DNA of 22,154 nucleotides, taken from SIG299 sp045531895. Lineage in GTDB: Bacteria; Bacillota; Clostridia; Lachnospirales; Lachnospiraceae. The position numbers and the translations under genes are program-made. The stretch spans positions 1 to 22,154 of the forward strand of contig JAZSEW010000122.1 in assembly GCA_045531895.1 (NCBI GenBank), given 5' to 3'. The notes beneath the pieces are model-generated. The model had not been told where the DNA came from and did no database searches. It saw only the letters and a program-made list of their open reading frames with translations. Every line of letters begins with the position of its first letter. Positions within the stretch are counted from its first letter, which is position 1. This document shows, in pieces, positions 7,470-14,981 of the stretch.

Positions 7470-8149
7470 TGCAGGCAATTTTAGAACAACTCATGGAATT
7501 ACAAGATATTGATTATAAGCAGTTCCACAGTAAGCTGATGCCTACGGTTAATCCGGATGTAATTATCGGTGTGAGAACTCCTGAATTGCGAAAGCTCTCT
7601 AAAAAGCTGGCGGGTTCCCCGGAGGCAGAAGTATTTTTAGGGGAACTTCCTCATCAGTATTACGAGGAAAATAATCTGCATGGTTTTCTGATTGAAACAA
7701 TCCGGGACTTTAATGACTGCATTGCTGCCTTGAATACGTTTTTGCCGTATGTGGACAACTGGGCAACCTGTGATATGATGGCACCGAAGGCTTTAAAGAA
7801 AGATTTGCCACAGCTGTATGAGTGGGTAAAGCGGTGGGTTTCCGGTAATGATACCTATACCATACGCTTTGGTGTAAACATACTGATGAAATATTATCTT
7901 GAGGAGGCTTTTACAACCGAGTATCCGGATTTGGTGGCGTCCATTGCTTCGGAGGAGTACTATGTAAAAATGGTAAATGCCTGGTATTTTGCTACAGCGT
8001 TGGCAAAACAGTACGATGCGATTCTGCCGTATATAGAGAAAAAAAGGTTGGATGTCTGGACACATAATAAAGCAATTCAAAAGGCAGTGGAGAGTTATCG
8101 GATTACAAAGGAACAAAAGGAGTATCTGAAAACACTAAAGATAAAGTAG
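7469..8149 (+). CDS. AlkD-like DNA alkylation repair protein
   Basis: A 226-residue HEAT-like repeat protein of the AlkC/AlkD DNA glycosylase family, which excises cationic alkylated bases such as 3-methyl- or 7-methyl-purines. The pattern NWATCD places Trp98 and Asp102 four residues apart, as the active-site Trp and Asp of Bacillus AlkD. A second Trp (W172, NAW) is also present. The N-terminal GVRTPELR is typical. I chose ATG 7469 because it overlaps the preceding stop codon. GTG 7451 would add six residues inside the upstream gene. Confidence 0.82.
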   Translation: MQAILEQLMELQDIDYKQFHSKLMPTVNPDVIIGVRTPELRKLSKKLAGSPEAEVFLGELPHQYYEENNLHGFLIETIRDFNDCIAALNTFLPYVDNWATCDMMAPKALKKDLPQLYEWVKRWVSGNDTYTIRFGVNILMKYYLEEAFTTEYPDLVASIASEEYYVKMVNAWYFATALAKQYDAILPYIEKKRLDVWTHNKAIQKAVESYRITKEQKEYLKTLKIK

Positions 8150-8166
8150 ATGACGAAACATATAAC

Positions 8167-8203
8167 AGCCCGGTATACCGGAAGTATCTTGATATATCGG
8201 GCT
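8167..8203. terminator. Bidirectional terminator between convergent genes
   Basis: An 11-bp stem, AGCCCGGTATA (8167-8177) with TATATCGGGCT (8193-8203), one G-U pair. T-rich sequence follows on the plus strand (TATTTATGTTTTT). The 3' arm includes two of the three bases of the stop codon of the minus-strand nuclease (8202-8204), so the convergent genes share a very compact end. Confidence 0.7.
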
Positions 8204-9308
8204 ATTTATGTTTTTGAAGAAATACCTGAAAACAGGAAGTAATAAAGCTTTCAGTGCAGACAAGGACATCGTTGTATTCAACATAAGCAGGCAGTTGTTT
8301 ATGTTCACGGAAAAACAGACTAAGGTCAGACAACGTTGCTGTCTGGGCAGGCTTGTCAAGGGGCAGAGGAAGAAAGGTGCCGTTTTTCTTCTGATAAGCA
8401 GTGGCCGGTCTGCACTTTTCTTTTGCATCTTTATCTACCCATTCTGCAATGCTGTTATGGACGGCAGTATCCTCATACTTTAAGTAACTGTAATTCTTGT
8501 AGTCTTTAAAAAAGTACTTAAGCTCTCCATGATAAAATGGCAAAAAAAGGTCGGTTTCCTGTTCGGTAACCGTAAATATGCAATCGTTTTGTATCAGAGA
8601 AATTGAAAACGGCAATAACGGAAAATCAAAGGTGTAGAGTAAGCCCTGCTCCGTGCGAATGATTGATGGCATAAGCTTTCCGGCAAAATAATCCGTTAGT
8701 TTTGTTTTTGAATATAAGTGGAGGAGTCCAAGTAAGTCATCATGGTTGTGTAACAGCATAACATGACGCAGGGCATCGGATTCTTCTGTTTTTCCGGTTA
8801 AGGTGGCAAGTCGGTATTTTCCGGCATAGGCAGCATAAATTTCGGTTAAATCACCGCCGGAAAAGGTGTCAGTACGGGTAAAACCGGCACACTGTTCCAC
8901 TGTTTTTTGTTTAAAGTCAGTAAGGTGAGTATATTTTTTGAACGGCAAAAGTAACTTGTATATATCTGTGGTGTGGCTGGCATCAATCTGATAAGAGAGA
9001 CAGTGGCGGTTAAATTTTTTATTCAGGTATGGAATGTCAAAGCCGGTTCCGTTATAGTGCCCGAGGACGGAAAAGTTTTTGATAAAATCGCGAAAAGAAG
9101 CCAGTACTTCTTTTTCTTCGGAGTATTCATCGCAGAACCACTGAATCAGAACGGGTTCTCCGGCGTTCGAATAAACAGCACCAATCAGGTAAAGATAGCT
9201 GGTGTCGGCAGAAAGACCGGTGGTTTCAATGTCGAATAGTAAGGTACCTTCAGGCAGTAAAAGTCCGGAACATTCTGTTTGATTAAGTTTTGTATGAATG
9301 AGTTTCAT
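8202..9308 (-). CDS. YprB-like ribonuclease H-fold exonuclease
   Basis: A 368-residue protein whose first 200 residues form a DEDD-type 3'-5' exonuclease fold. DIETTGL (D26, E28), GTGFDIPYL (D91) and HNHDDLLGL (D190/D191) are the acidic metal-binding motifs. This matches the YprB/RNase_H_2 family, whose substrate is not firmly known. The C-terminal 150 residues are unassigned. Start ATG 9308 has AAGGAG 6 bases upstream and matches where homology begins. The frame stays open far upstream, antisense to glf, but that extension is hydrophobic, low-complexity sequence and is not part of the gene. Confidence 0.8.
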   Translation of the reverse strand: MKLIHTKLNQTECSGLLLPEGTLLFDIETTGLSADTSYLYLIGAVYSNAGEPVLIQWFCDEYSEEKEVLASFRDFIKNFSVLGHYNGTGFDIPYLNKKFNRHCLSYQIDASHTTDIYKLLLPFKKYTHLTDFKQKTVEQCAGFTRTDTFSGGDLTEIYAAYAGKYRLATLTGKTEESDALRHVMLLHNHDDLLGLLHLYSKTKLTDYFAGKLMPSIIRTEQGLLYTFDFPLLPFSISLIQNDCIFTVTEQETDLFLPFYHGELKYFFKDYKNYSYLKYEDTAVHNSIAEWVDKDAKEKCRPATAYQKKNGTFLPLPLDKPAQTATLSDLSLFFREHKQLPAYVEYNDVLVCTESFITSCFQVFLQKHK

Positions 9309-9351
9309 GCAGGGCTCCTTTGTATGAAGAATCGGGCTGTTCTTTTTGTAC

Positions 9352-9380
9352 AGTGTATCATAATTTGCGGAATGACTCAA
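9352..9380 (-). promoter_or_regulatory. Promoter of the YprB-like gene
   Basis: On the minus strand, TTGAGT (9375-9380), 17 bases, then TACACT (9352-9357). The leader is about 35 nt. It is divergent from the glf promoter. Confidence 0.5.
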
Positions 9381-9396
9381 GAAAAAAACTATTGCG

Positions 9397-9425
9397 TTGT
9401 TTTTTTTAGAAAAATCTATTATACT
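9397..9425 (+). promoter_or_regulatory. Promoter of glf
   Basis: TTGTTT (9397-9402), 17 bases, then TATACT (9420-9425). An overlapping alternative is TTGCGT (9393-9398), 18 bases, TATTAT. The predicted start near 9432 leaves a leader under 30 nt. Confidence 0.5.
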
Positions 9426-9458
9426 GGAAGAGAAAATGTGACAGAAAGGAAGAACGCG

Positions 9459-10574
9459 ATGAATTACGACTATTTGATTGTTGGTGCGGGGTTGTTTGGT
9501 GCCGTATTTGCCCATGAGGCACACAAAGCAGGAAAAAAAGTACTTGTTATTGATAAACGTCCGCAGATTGCGGGAAATATATATACAGAAGAGGTGGATG
9601 GAATTAACGTGCACAAGTATGGTGCGCATATTTTCCATACTTCCGATAAAAAAGTGTGGGACTATGTGCAGCAGTTTGCGGAGTTCAACCGTTACACCAA
9701 TTCTCCGGTGGCGCGTTATAGGGACGAGCTTTACAATCTGCCGTTTAATATGAATACCTTCAGCAAAATGTGGGGTGTGACAACTCCGGCAGAAGCAAAG
9801 GCCAAAATTGAGGAACAAAAGAAAGAGGCAGGAATTACAGAACCTAAAAATCTGGAAGAACAGGGAATCAGCCTGGTAGGCAGGGATATTTACGAGAAGC
9901 TGGTAAAGGGCTACACGGAGAAACAGTGGGGCAGAAGAGCTACCGAGTTGCCATCTTTTATTATTAAGCGTCTGCCGGTGCGATTTGTGTATGATAACAA
10001 TTACTTTAACGACTTGTATCAGGGAATTCCGGTGGGGGGATATACGAAACTGGTTGCCAATATGCTGGAGGGCATAGAGGTTTCTCTGAATACCGATTTT
10101 TTTGCAAATAGGGCAAAATATGAACAGATGGCTGAAAAAATAGTGTTCACCGGTATGATTGATGAATATTTTGAGTATTGCTATGGTGAATTGGAATACC
10201 GCAGCCTTCGTTTTGAAACGGAAGAATTGGAGGAAGAAAACTACCAGGGAAATGCTGTAGTGAACTATACGGAATATGAGGTTCCGTATACAAGAATAAT
10301 TGAGCATAAGCATTTTGAATTTGGCTGTCAGAATGGCAATTATAATCCGAAAACAGTGATTACGAGAGAGTATCCGGCAACGTGGGAAAAGGGTGATGAG
10401 CCATATTATCCAATGAATGATGAAAAAAACAATGCCCTGTTTGCCAGGTATAAGGAACTTGCAGATAAGCAGGATAAAGTGATTTTTGGTGGAAGACTGG
10501 GTATGTACAAATATTTTGATATGCATCAGGTCATTGAAGCAGCGTTGGAGTGTGCGACAAAAGAATTAAAGTAG
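9459..10574 (+). CDS. glf: UDP-galactopyranose mutase
   Basis: A 371-residue flavoprotein that converts UDP-galactopyranose to UDP-galactofuranose, the precursor of galactofuranose in surface polysaccharides. The FAD-binding GAGLFG is at 9-14. The conserved HKYGAHIFHT segment, EKQWGR, and GRLGMYKYFDMHQVI near the C-terminus are diagnostic. Its length is typical. ATG 9459 is preceded by AAAGGAAG. A longer frame from 9279 adds residues that are not conserved. It stands alone with no glycosyltransferases nearby, so it presumably serves a polysaccharide locus elsewhere. Confidence 0.95.
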   Translation: MNYDYLIVGAGLFGAVFAHEAHKAGKKVLVIDKRPQIAGNIYTEEVDGINVHKYGAHIFHTSDKKVWDYVQQFAEFNRYTNSPVARYRDELYNLPFNMNTFSKMWGVTTPAEAKAKIEEQKKEAGITEPKNLEEQGISLVGRDIYEKLVKGYTEKQWGRRATELPSFIIKRLPVRFVYDNNYFNDLYQGIPVGGYTKLVANMLEGIEVSLNTDFFANRAKYEQMAEKIVFTGMIDEYFEYCYGELEYRSLRFETEELEEENYQGNAVVNYTEYEVPYTRIIEHKHFEFGCQNGNYNPKTVITREYPATWEKGDEPYYPMNDEKNNALFARYKELADKQDKVIFGGRLGMYKYFDMHQVIEAALECATKELK

Positions 10575-10589
10575 TCTGAGTAATATTAT

Positions 10590-10631
10590 AATACCTGAGA
10601 TTTGTGTGTTGAACAAGTCTCAGGTATTTTT
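10590..10631. terminator. Terminator after glf, probably bidirectional
   Basis: An 11-bp stem, AATACCTGAGA (10590-10600) with TCTCAGGTATT (10618-10628), extended by TTTGT/ACAAG inside. TTTTT follows on the plus strand and ATTATAATATT on the minus strand. It lies between the convergent glf and the PHP phosphatase gene. Confidence 0.85.
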
Positions 10632-10666
10632 ACTCTTTATTCGGAAAATGAAAGCTTCGGAACGGT

Positions 10667-11497
10667 TTATGAAAAGGGTATAAACTTTGGCGTTCTGTTT
10701 TGATATACATAATAACCGTTGATACCACAGCTACGCAGCAGTTCTTCCGTCTTTGCAAACTCTGTGGCGATTTTATCCGGAGAATGTGCATCGGAACCGA
10801 TGGTAAGCAGTTCTCCTCCAAGATCCAGGTATCGTTTTAACACATCAAGCTTTGGATGAAAGCATGGCAGACCTTTGATGAGGCCTGCAGTGTTGATTTC
10901 CAAAGCTTTTTTCTTATCGATTAAAAGCTTTAATATTTCATCAAGGAGTTCGGCATAGTCTTTATATGCATAGTCTTTATCACCGCAAAAGGGTGGAATA
11001 TAGCGGATTAAGTAGTCAAGATGCCCAAGGGAATCAAAGTTGTCGTATTCCTGAACAGAGGTAAGCATATCGCTATAGTACTTCGTTAAAATATCCCTGG
11101 CGGTTCGTCCGGTCCAGTAGCTTTCGTAGTATGGATCATCATTGTCCAGTAAATGTATAGAACCAAGGACAAAGTCAAAGGAGTGATCGGTAAGGAGTTT
11201 ATGCATAGAAGTATTCAAGTCTGCTCTGTCCGGACGAAGTCCCAGTTCAATACCGATTCCAAGAGAAAGCTTATCGTAACAGGCTTCCTTAAGAGGGGAG
11301 AGCGTCTGGAAATAATCTGTTACGGAAAATTCAAACAGAGGAGCTTCTTTTGTAGTACCCGGGTAATCTAAGTCCATGTGATCAGTGAGACACAGGTGAG
11401 TAAGTCCTTTTTCTATGGCACCTTGTATCATGGATTCCGGTGATGCTTCGGAATCTGTAGAAAAATTGCAGTGGGAGTGTTGATCAGCCTTTATCAT
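10667..11497 (-). CDS. hisK: PHP-type histidinol phosphatase
   Basis: A 276-residue PHP-domain phosphoesterase of the HisJ/HisK type, expected to dephosphorylate L-histidinol phosphate in histidine synthesis. Metal-binding motifs in order are DQHSHC (H7, H9), LTDHMD, GSIH, GHLDYL and GSDAHSP. ATG 11497 has AAAGGAT 8 bases upstream. It lies 40 bases after the rqcH stop on the same strand with no terminator between, so the two are probably co-transcribed. No other his genes are here, so another phosphoester substrate remains possible. Confidence 0.8.
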   Translation of the reverse strand: MIKADQHSHCNFSTDSEASPESMIQGAIEKGLTHLCLTDHMDLDYPGTTKEAPLFEFSVTDYFQTLSPLKEACYDKLSLGIGIELGLRPDRADLNTSMHKLLTDHSFDFVLGSIHLLDNDDPYYESYWTGRTARDILTKYYSDMLTSVQEYDNFDSLGHLDYLIRYIPPFCGDKDYAYKDYAELLDEILKLLIDKKKALEINTAGLIKGLPCFHPKLDVLKRYLDLGGELLTIGSDAHSPDKIATEFAKTEELLRSCGINGYYVYQNRTPKFIPFS

Positions 11498-11537
11498 AGA
11501 TTAAATCCTTTCAAAAATGAGTTGTTTCGACAAGTGG

Positions 11538-13316
11538 TTATTCTTCCAATAATTTCAATGTGGAAATATCCGGTGATGCTATCATGGAATAGTTAGTGTA
11601 ATATACAACAAAACCAGGCTTGCCGCCGGCAGGTTTTTTGACATGCTTTTTTTCAACGTAATCAATTTCAACTTTTTCACCGTCGCGACCCTTGGAGTAG
11701 TAGGCAGCCAGTGCGGCTGCTTCTTCAAATACCCGGTCGGGAAGCTCTTCGGTAGAAACCCCTCCTGTTTTTAATATAACATGTGAACCGGGAATACCTT
11801 TGGCATGAAACCACCAATCGGCACCAGTGGCAAACTGGAAGGTCAGTTCGTCATTTTGCAGATTGTTTTTACCTACATATAAGTGATAACCGTCACTGGA
11901 AAGATAGTGCAGTGGTGTGTGCTTTAATTTTATTTTCTGTGGCTTTTTCTTTGTGTTTTTATCAATGTGGCGGCGGAGATAGCCGCTTTCAATTAACTCT
12001 TCCTTGATAGCATTTAAATCGTCTTCGGTAAGGGCTAAATCCAGAGAAAGGCGTACACTTTCCATATATTCCAACGCTTCTTTCGTTTCTTTGATATAAA
12101 CGGAAAGAGCTTCGTAGGTACGTTTTAACTTGTTATACTTTTCAAAGTACTTCTTGGCATTTTCCATTGGAGTAAGGGTTTCATCTAATGGAATTGTAAT
12201 TTCTTCATTGGTATAGTAATTAAGCGCCTGCATGGATTTAGAACCTGGTTCCACCCCATAGCCGTAGGCAGTAATAAGTTCACCATATATTTTGTAATTT
12301 TCCCGCTTTTCGGTGTCTTTTAACTGTTTTGCCTGTAAATCATATTTTTTCGATTCGCGTTCAATGGCAGTGCTTACGATGCGGCGCAAATCTGCAGATT
12401 TCTGGCGGATACGGGTAATCTGGTTTTTCTTGGCGTAATAATCCTCTAACACGGCGGAAATGCTGTCATACAGTTTGATTTCCATTCCTTCGACAGAGTG
12501 TTCTTCGTAGCAGGAGAGAGAAACTGCAGAAAATTCCACCGGGGCGTCGTCTTTAAATACAATGCTCGGAGAAAAGTTTCCTTCTTTAATGGTTTCGATG
12601 AAACGCTCCAGTACCTTAAACAGATGCATGCCAAAATCCTCAGAGAGTGTATTAGCAGACTGGTCGGATGAAAGACCTGCACGGTGACAAAGTTCTTCTG
12701 CCATCACAGGGCTGATGCCGGTAAGACCGGTGTAAAGTGCCTTGGAAAGAGGCAGTGGCTTATCAAGAACAAACTGCTTCAATTCTTCTAAGGTTAGGGT
12801 AAGCGGATTGGCTTTTTCCACGGTTTGTGGAAGAAAATAGCTGCGTCCCGGTAATACTTCACGGACTGAACTGACGAAACCGGAGATATGCTTGATGCTG
12901 TCTACAATGACATAATTTTCGTCACAAAGGATGATGTTGCTGTGTTTCCCCATGATTTCGATAATCAGGTGCTTTACGGTTAAATCACCCAACTCGTCCA
13001 GATGCTCGATTTTAAAATCCAGACTACGCTCTAAGCCCGGCTGGGTAATGGAAATAATGCGGGCACTGTTAAAATGCTTTCGAAGCAGCATGCAAAAATT
13101 TGGTGCTGTCAGAGGGCTTGGTTTATTTGTTTCAGTTAAATAGACAAGCGGAAGAGATGCATCCGCAGATAAAAACAGTTTATATACATCGTATTGCTTA
13201 ATGGTAAGGATAAGCTCGTCCTTTTCCGGCTGGGCAATCTTCTGGATACGTCCGCCGGCAAGCGTATCATTTAATTCTTTTGCTAAATTTGCTATAGTAA
13301 TACCGTCAAATGCCAT
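11538..13316 (-). CDS. rqcH: RqcH (Rqc2/NEMF homologue), ribosome quality control
   Basis: A 592-residue NFACT-family protein. RqcH binds stalled 50S subunits carrying peptidyl-tRNA and recruits tRNA-Ala to add C-terminal alanine tails that mark the chain for degradation. The NFACT-N domain starts MAFDGI, a long charged coiled coil lies at roughly 310-470, and the NFACT-R domain (SSDGYHLYVGKNN, then WWFHAKGIPGSHV) is C-terminal. Earlier annotation as a fibronectin-binding protein refers to the same family. ATG 13316 matches the conserved N-terminus and has AAAGGA upstream. At residues 96-97 the sequence reads E-R where Bacillus RqcH has the functionally important D97-R98. Confidence 0.9.
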   Translation of the reverse strand: MAFDGITIANLAKELNDTLAGGRIQKIAQPEKDELILTIKQYDVYKLFLSADASLPLVYLTETNKPSPLTAPNFCMLLRKHFNSARIISITQPGLERSLDFKIEHLDELGDLTVKHLIIEIMGKHSNIILCDENYVIVDSIKHISGFVSSVREVLPGRSYFLPQTVEKANPLTLTLEELKQFVLDKPLPLSKALYTGLTGISPVMAEELCHRAGLSSDQSANTLSEDFGMHLFKVLERFIETIKEGNFSPSIVFKDDAPVEFSAVSLSCYEEHSVEGMEIKLYDSISAVLEDYYAKKNQITRIRQKSADLRRIVSTAIERESKKYDLQAKQLKDTEKRENYKIYGELITAYGYGVEPGSKSMQALNYYTNEEITIPLDETLTPMENAKKYFEKYNKLKRTYEALSVYIKETKEALEYMESVRLSLDLALTEDDLNAIKEELIESGYLRRHIDKNTKKKPQKIKLKHTPLHYLSSDGYHLYVGKNNLQNDELTFQFATGADWWFHAKGIPGSHVILKTGGVSTEELPDRVFEEAAALAAYYSKGRDGEKVEIDYVEKKHVKKPAGGKPGFVVYYTNYSMIASPDISTLKLLEE

Positions 13317-13395
13317 GTTTAATGTGTCCTTTTCTAGAGTTTGTTTGGAATTCTGCATTCTTGCTGAAAACAGAAAGAATGTAATCTGCCTTTTG

Positions 13396-13424
13396 ATTAT
13401 ACTTGTTTTTTCTTTCGGACGCAA
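13396..13424 (-). promoter_or_regulatory. Promoter of rqcH-hisK
   Basis: On the minus strand, TTGCGT (13419-13424), 17 bases, then TATAAT (13396-13401). The leader is about 75 nt. Confidence 0.65.
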
Positions 13425-13479
13425 GGAAAATCGGGGTGAATAAGCAAGGGGAAAGTTTATTTATACTTGTTTTTTACCT

Positions 13480-13508
13480 TTGTTGACCTGATTATGATGT
13501 GTTATAGT
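13480..13508 (+). promoter_or_regulatory. Possible promoter of the 13.5-15.65 kb cassette
   Basis: TTGTTG (13480-13485), 17 bases, then TATAGT (13503-13508), with an extended -10 TG one base upstream. It lies just before the methyltransferase relic and is the only good candidate for the three genes that follow. Confidence 0.4.
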
Positions 13509-13522
13509 AAAAAACGGCTTGA

Positions 13523-13684
13523 ATTGTAGAATTATATGATTCGGAAGTGATTGTTTCTGCGATGGGTTCATTCTCTCATATTCCGGTGGCAGAAACAGCG
13601 TATGCATCTTCATTTAATGTCAGCTGTGCGGCGACCGTTTTAATGTATGAAATTGTACAACAGAGAGGAAGAAAAGAATTATGA
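13523..13684 (+). pseudogene. C-terminal relic of a SpoU/TrmH-like RNA methyltransferase
   Basis: A frame open from the TGA at 13520-13522 to the TGA at 13682-13684 encodes about 53 residues. They look like the end of a SpoU-type methyltransferase: the stretch SSFNVSCAATVLMYEIVQQR corresponds to the family's last motif (S-L-N-V-S-V-A-A-x-x-x-x-Y-E). Nothing resembling the rest of such an enzyme lies upstream, where a promoter sequence begins instead. The only internal ATG (13562) lacks a ribosome binding site. The stop overlaps the next start as ATGA, as if an intact gene once led this operon. A real small protein of 40 residues is the alternative. Bases 13425-13522 otherwise show no gene. 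Confidence 0.55.
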
Positions 13685-14190
13685 AAAAACTGGTTGTAAT
13701 ATCTGCGCCTTGCGGTGTGGGAAAATCGACAATTATTGATGTGTTGAATGAGAAAAATATGCTGGAAGAGTATGCATGTTTAGATTCCGATGAGCTTGGA
13801 CTTAACTGGTGGGATTACGCCGGAACGGAACGAGAGGAACACTTTAGTGAAGATTGCTTGAAAGAGGCAGTGAAGAAGTCGGGAAATAAAAATATACTGC
13901 TTGGAAGTTGCTTAAATCCGTATGACTATTACAGTAAGGTTGTGATACCGGAAGAAGTGGAGGCTACCTATTTTATTGGAATGGTATGTTCTGATGAGGA
14001 AATCCGATACCGTTTGAAAGCACGTCCGGAAGAAAGAATGTGTGGCTCGGATGAATTTATAGACGGTCAGATACAGTACAGTGCATGGTACAAAACAAAT
14101 AGCGGAAAATTCCAGCTTTTTCTGGATAATTCTAACTTGGAAATTGACAGGACAGCAGAATTGATTGCAGAGTTTGTGAAAAAGTTGTAA
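13681..14190 (+). CDS. Small P-loop kinase-like protein
   Basis: A 169-residue P-loop NTPase of the nucleotide/shikimate-kinase type. The Walker A variant SAPCGVGKST is at residues 8-17. LDSDELG (34-40) could be the substrate-side acidic motif. A basic lid segment, RYRLKARPEER, lies at about 108-118. No diagnostic substrate motif is seen, so the phosphate acceptor is unknown. It is not guanylate kinase. ATG 13681 has AGAGGAAG upstream and overlaps the stop of the methyltransferase relic. It starts a run of three closely spaced genes (gaps 32 and 51 bases). An antibiotic- or metabolite-modifying kinase is possible but unproven. Confidence 0.6.
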   Translation: MKKLVVISAPCGVGKSTIIDVLNEKNMLEEYACLDSDELGLNWWDYAGTEREEHFSEDCLKEAVKKSGNKNILLGSCLNPYDYYSKVVIPEEVEATYFIGMVCSDEEIRYRLKARPEERMCGSDEFIDGQIQYSAWYKTNSGKFQLFLDNSNLEIDRTAELIAEFVKKL

Positions 14191-14222
14191 AATAAGCAGA
14201 TAGAAAAGAAGAGGCGTATGAG

Positions 14223-14930
14223 ATGACAAGAGATTTATTTATCAAACAGATGCTTTCTACGACAGTAGACATAACACCTGTGGGAAGAATTGCAGATGAA
14301 CTTTCCCCGGAGGAATTCGCATTGCTTGAAGAACAGTTTTTTGCAGATATTTTGGAAATCCATAAAGCAGATATTTCCGAAACAGAAGGCTATGGGGAAT
14401 TTAACGATGAAAACAAATTGGAAAATAAGACAATACATAAATTTTTAGAAAATGAGTTCTCACCGGAGAAGGAAGGTTATTGGAAAAACTGGATGCAGAT
14501 GTTTGAAACAACCATGCTATCCAAAGAATTTTTTGATAAGTATTATAAGAAGATGATGAGGTATGCGCCGTTTTGTGAAGGACAACGTTATCTGGTCAAT
14601 AACAATACATTCTTCTGTAACATGATTGTGAAAGAAGATGGCAGAGTAGGTTTCCCTGATTGGAGCCGTTCCGGTGTGTGTGATTTTCTGTTGGATTTTG
14701 CTATTATGGATTTGAATAAGCCATATTTGCTGATTCCTGAGAGGTTATTTGCTTATATGAAGAAAAAAGGGATGGAAGTCGAGAATTTCCATGAAAGATT
14801 TCTTTGCATGGCGTATTATAAGGGAATTGCAACTTTGATGTGGCATGCATCCATTGATGATGAGGAATCCTGCGTATCCATTATGAAATCTGTTTCTGAG
14901 CTGGAAGAAAGAATATTTGCGATAGAATAG
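14223..14930 (+). CDS. APH-like protein lacking N-lobe and catalytic Asp
   Basis: A 235-residue protein resembling the C-terminal lobe of aminoglycoside phosphotransferase/hygromycin kinase-fold enzymes. The segment ALLEEQFFADILEIHKADIS (33-52) fits the first helix of the APH C-lobe. YLVNNNTFFCNMIV (123-136) aligns with the Brenner loop LVHGDxxxxNxLV, so HGD has become NNN and the catalytic Asp is gone, while Asn133 remains. FPDWSRSGVCDFLLDFA (145-161) retains the metal-binding Asp146 and the DxxxD pattern. The ATP-binding N-lobe of about 90 residues is absent. It is probably a pseudokinase or a decayed enzyme. The frame is intact and the start has an AGAGG site, so it may still be made. Confidence 0.55.
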   Translation: MTRDLFIKQMLSTTVDITPVGRIADELSPEEFALLEEQFFADILEIHKADISETEGYGEFNDENKLENKTIHKFLENEFSPEKEGYWKNWMQMFETTMLSKEFFDKYYKKMMRYAPFCEGQRYLVNNNTFFCNMIVKEDGRVGFPDWSRSGVCDFLLDFAIMDLNKPYLLIPERLFAYMKKKGMEVENFHERFLCMAYYKGIATLMWHASIDDEESCVSIMKSVSELEERIFAIE

Positions 14931-14981
14931 GGAAAGTAAAGCTTTGGAATATAACAGCAGTCGGAGGAGTGGAGAAACGAT

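Noticed and set aside
9309..10526. A frame of about 405 codons open on the minus strand, antisense to glf and continuous with the YprB-like gene
   Set aside because: It is the mirror of the codon pattern of glf; the translation is low-complexity and hydrophobic, and the nuclease gene has its own RBS, start and promoter at 9308-9380.
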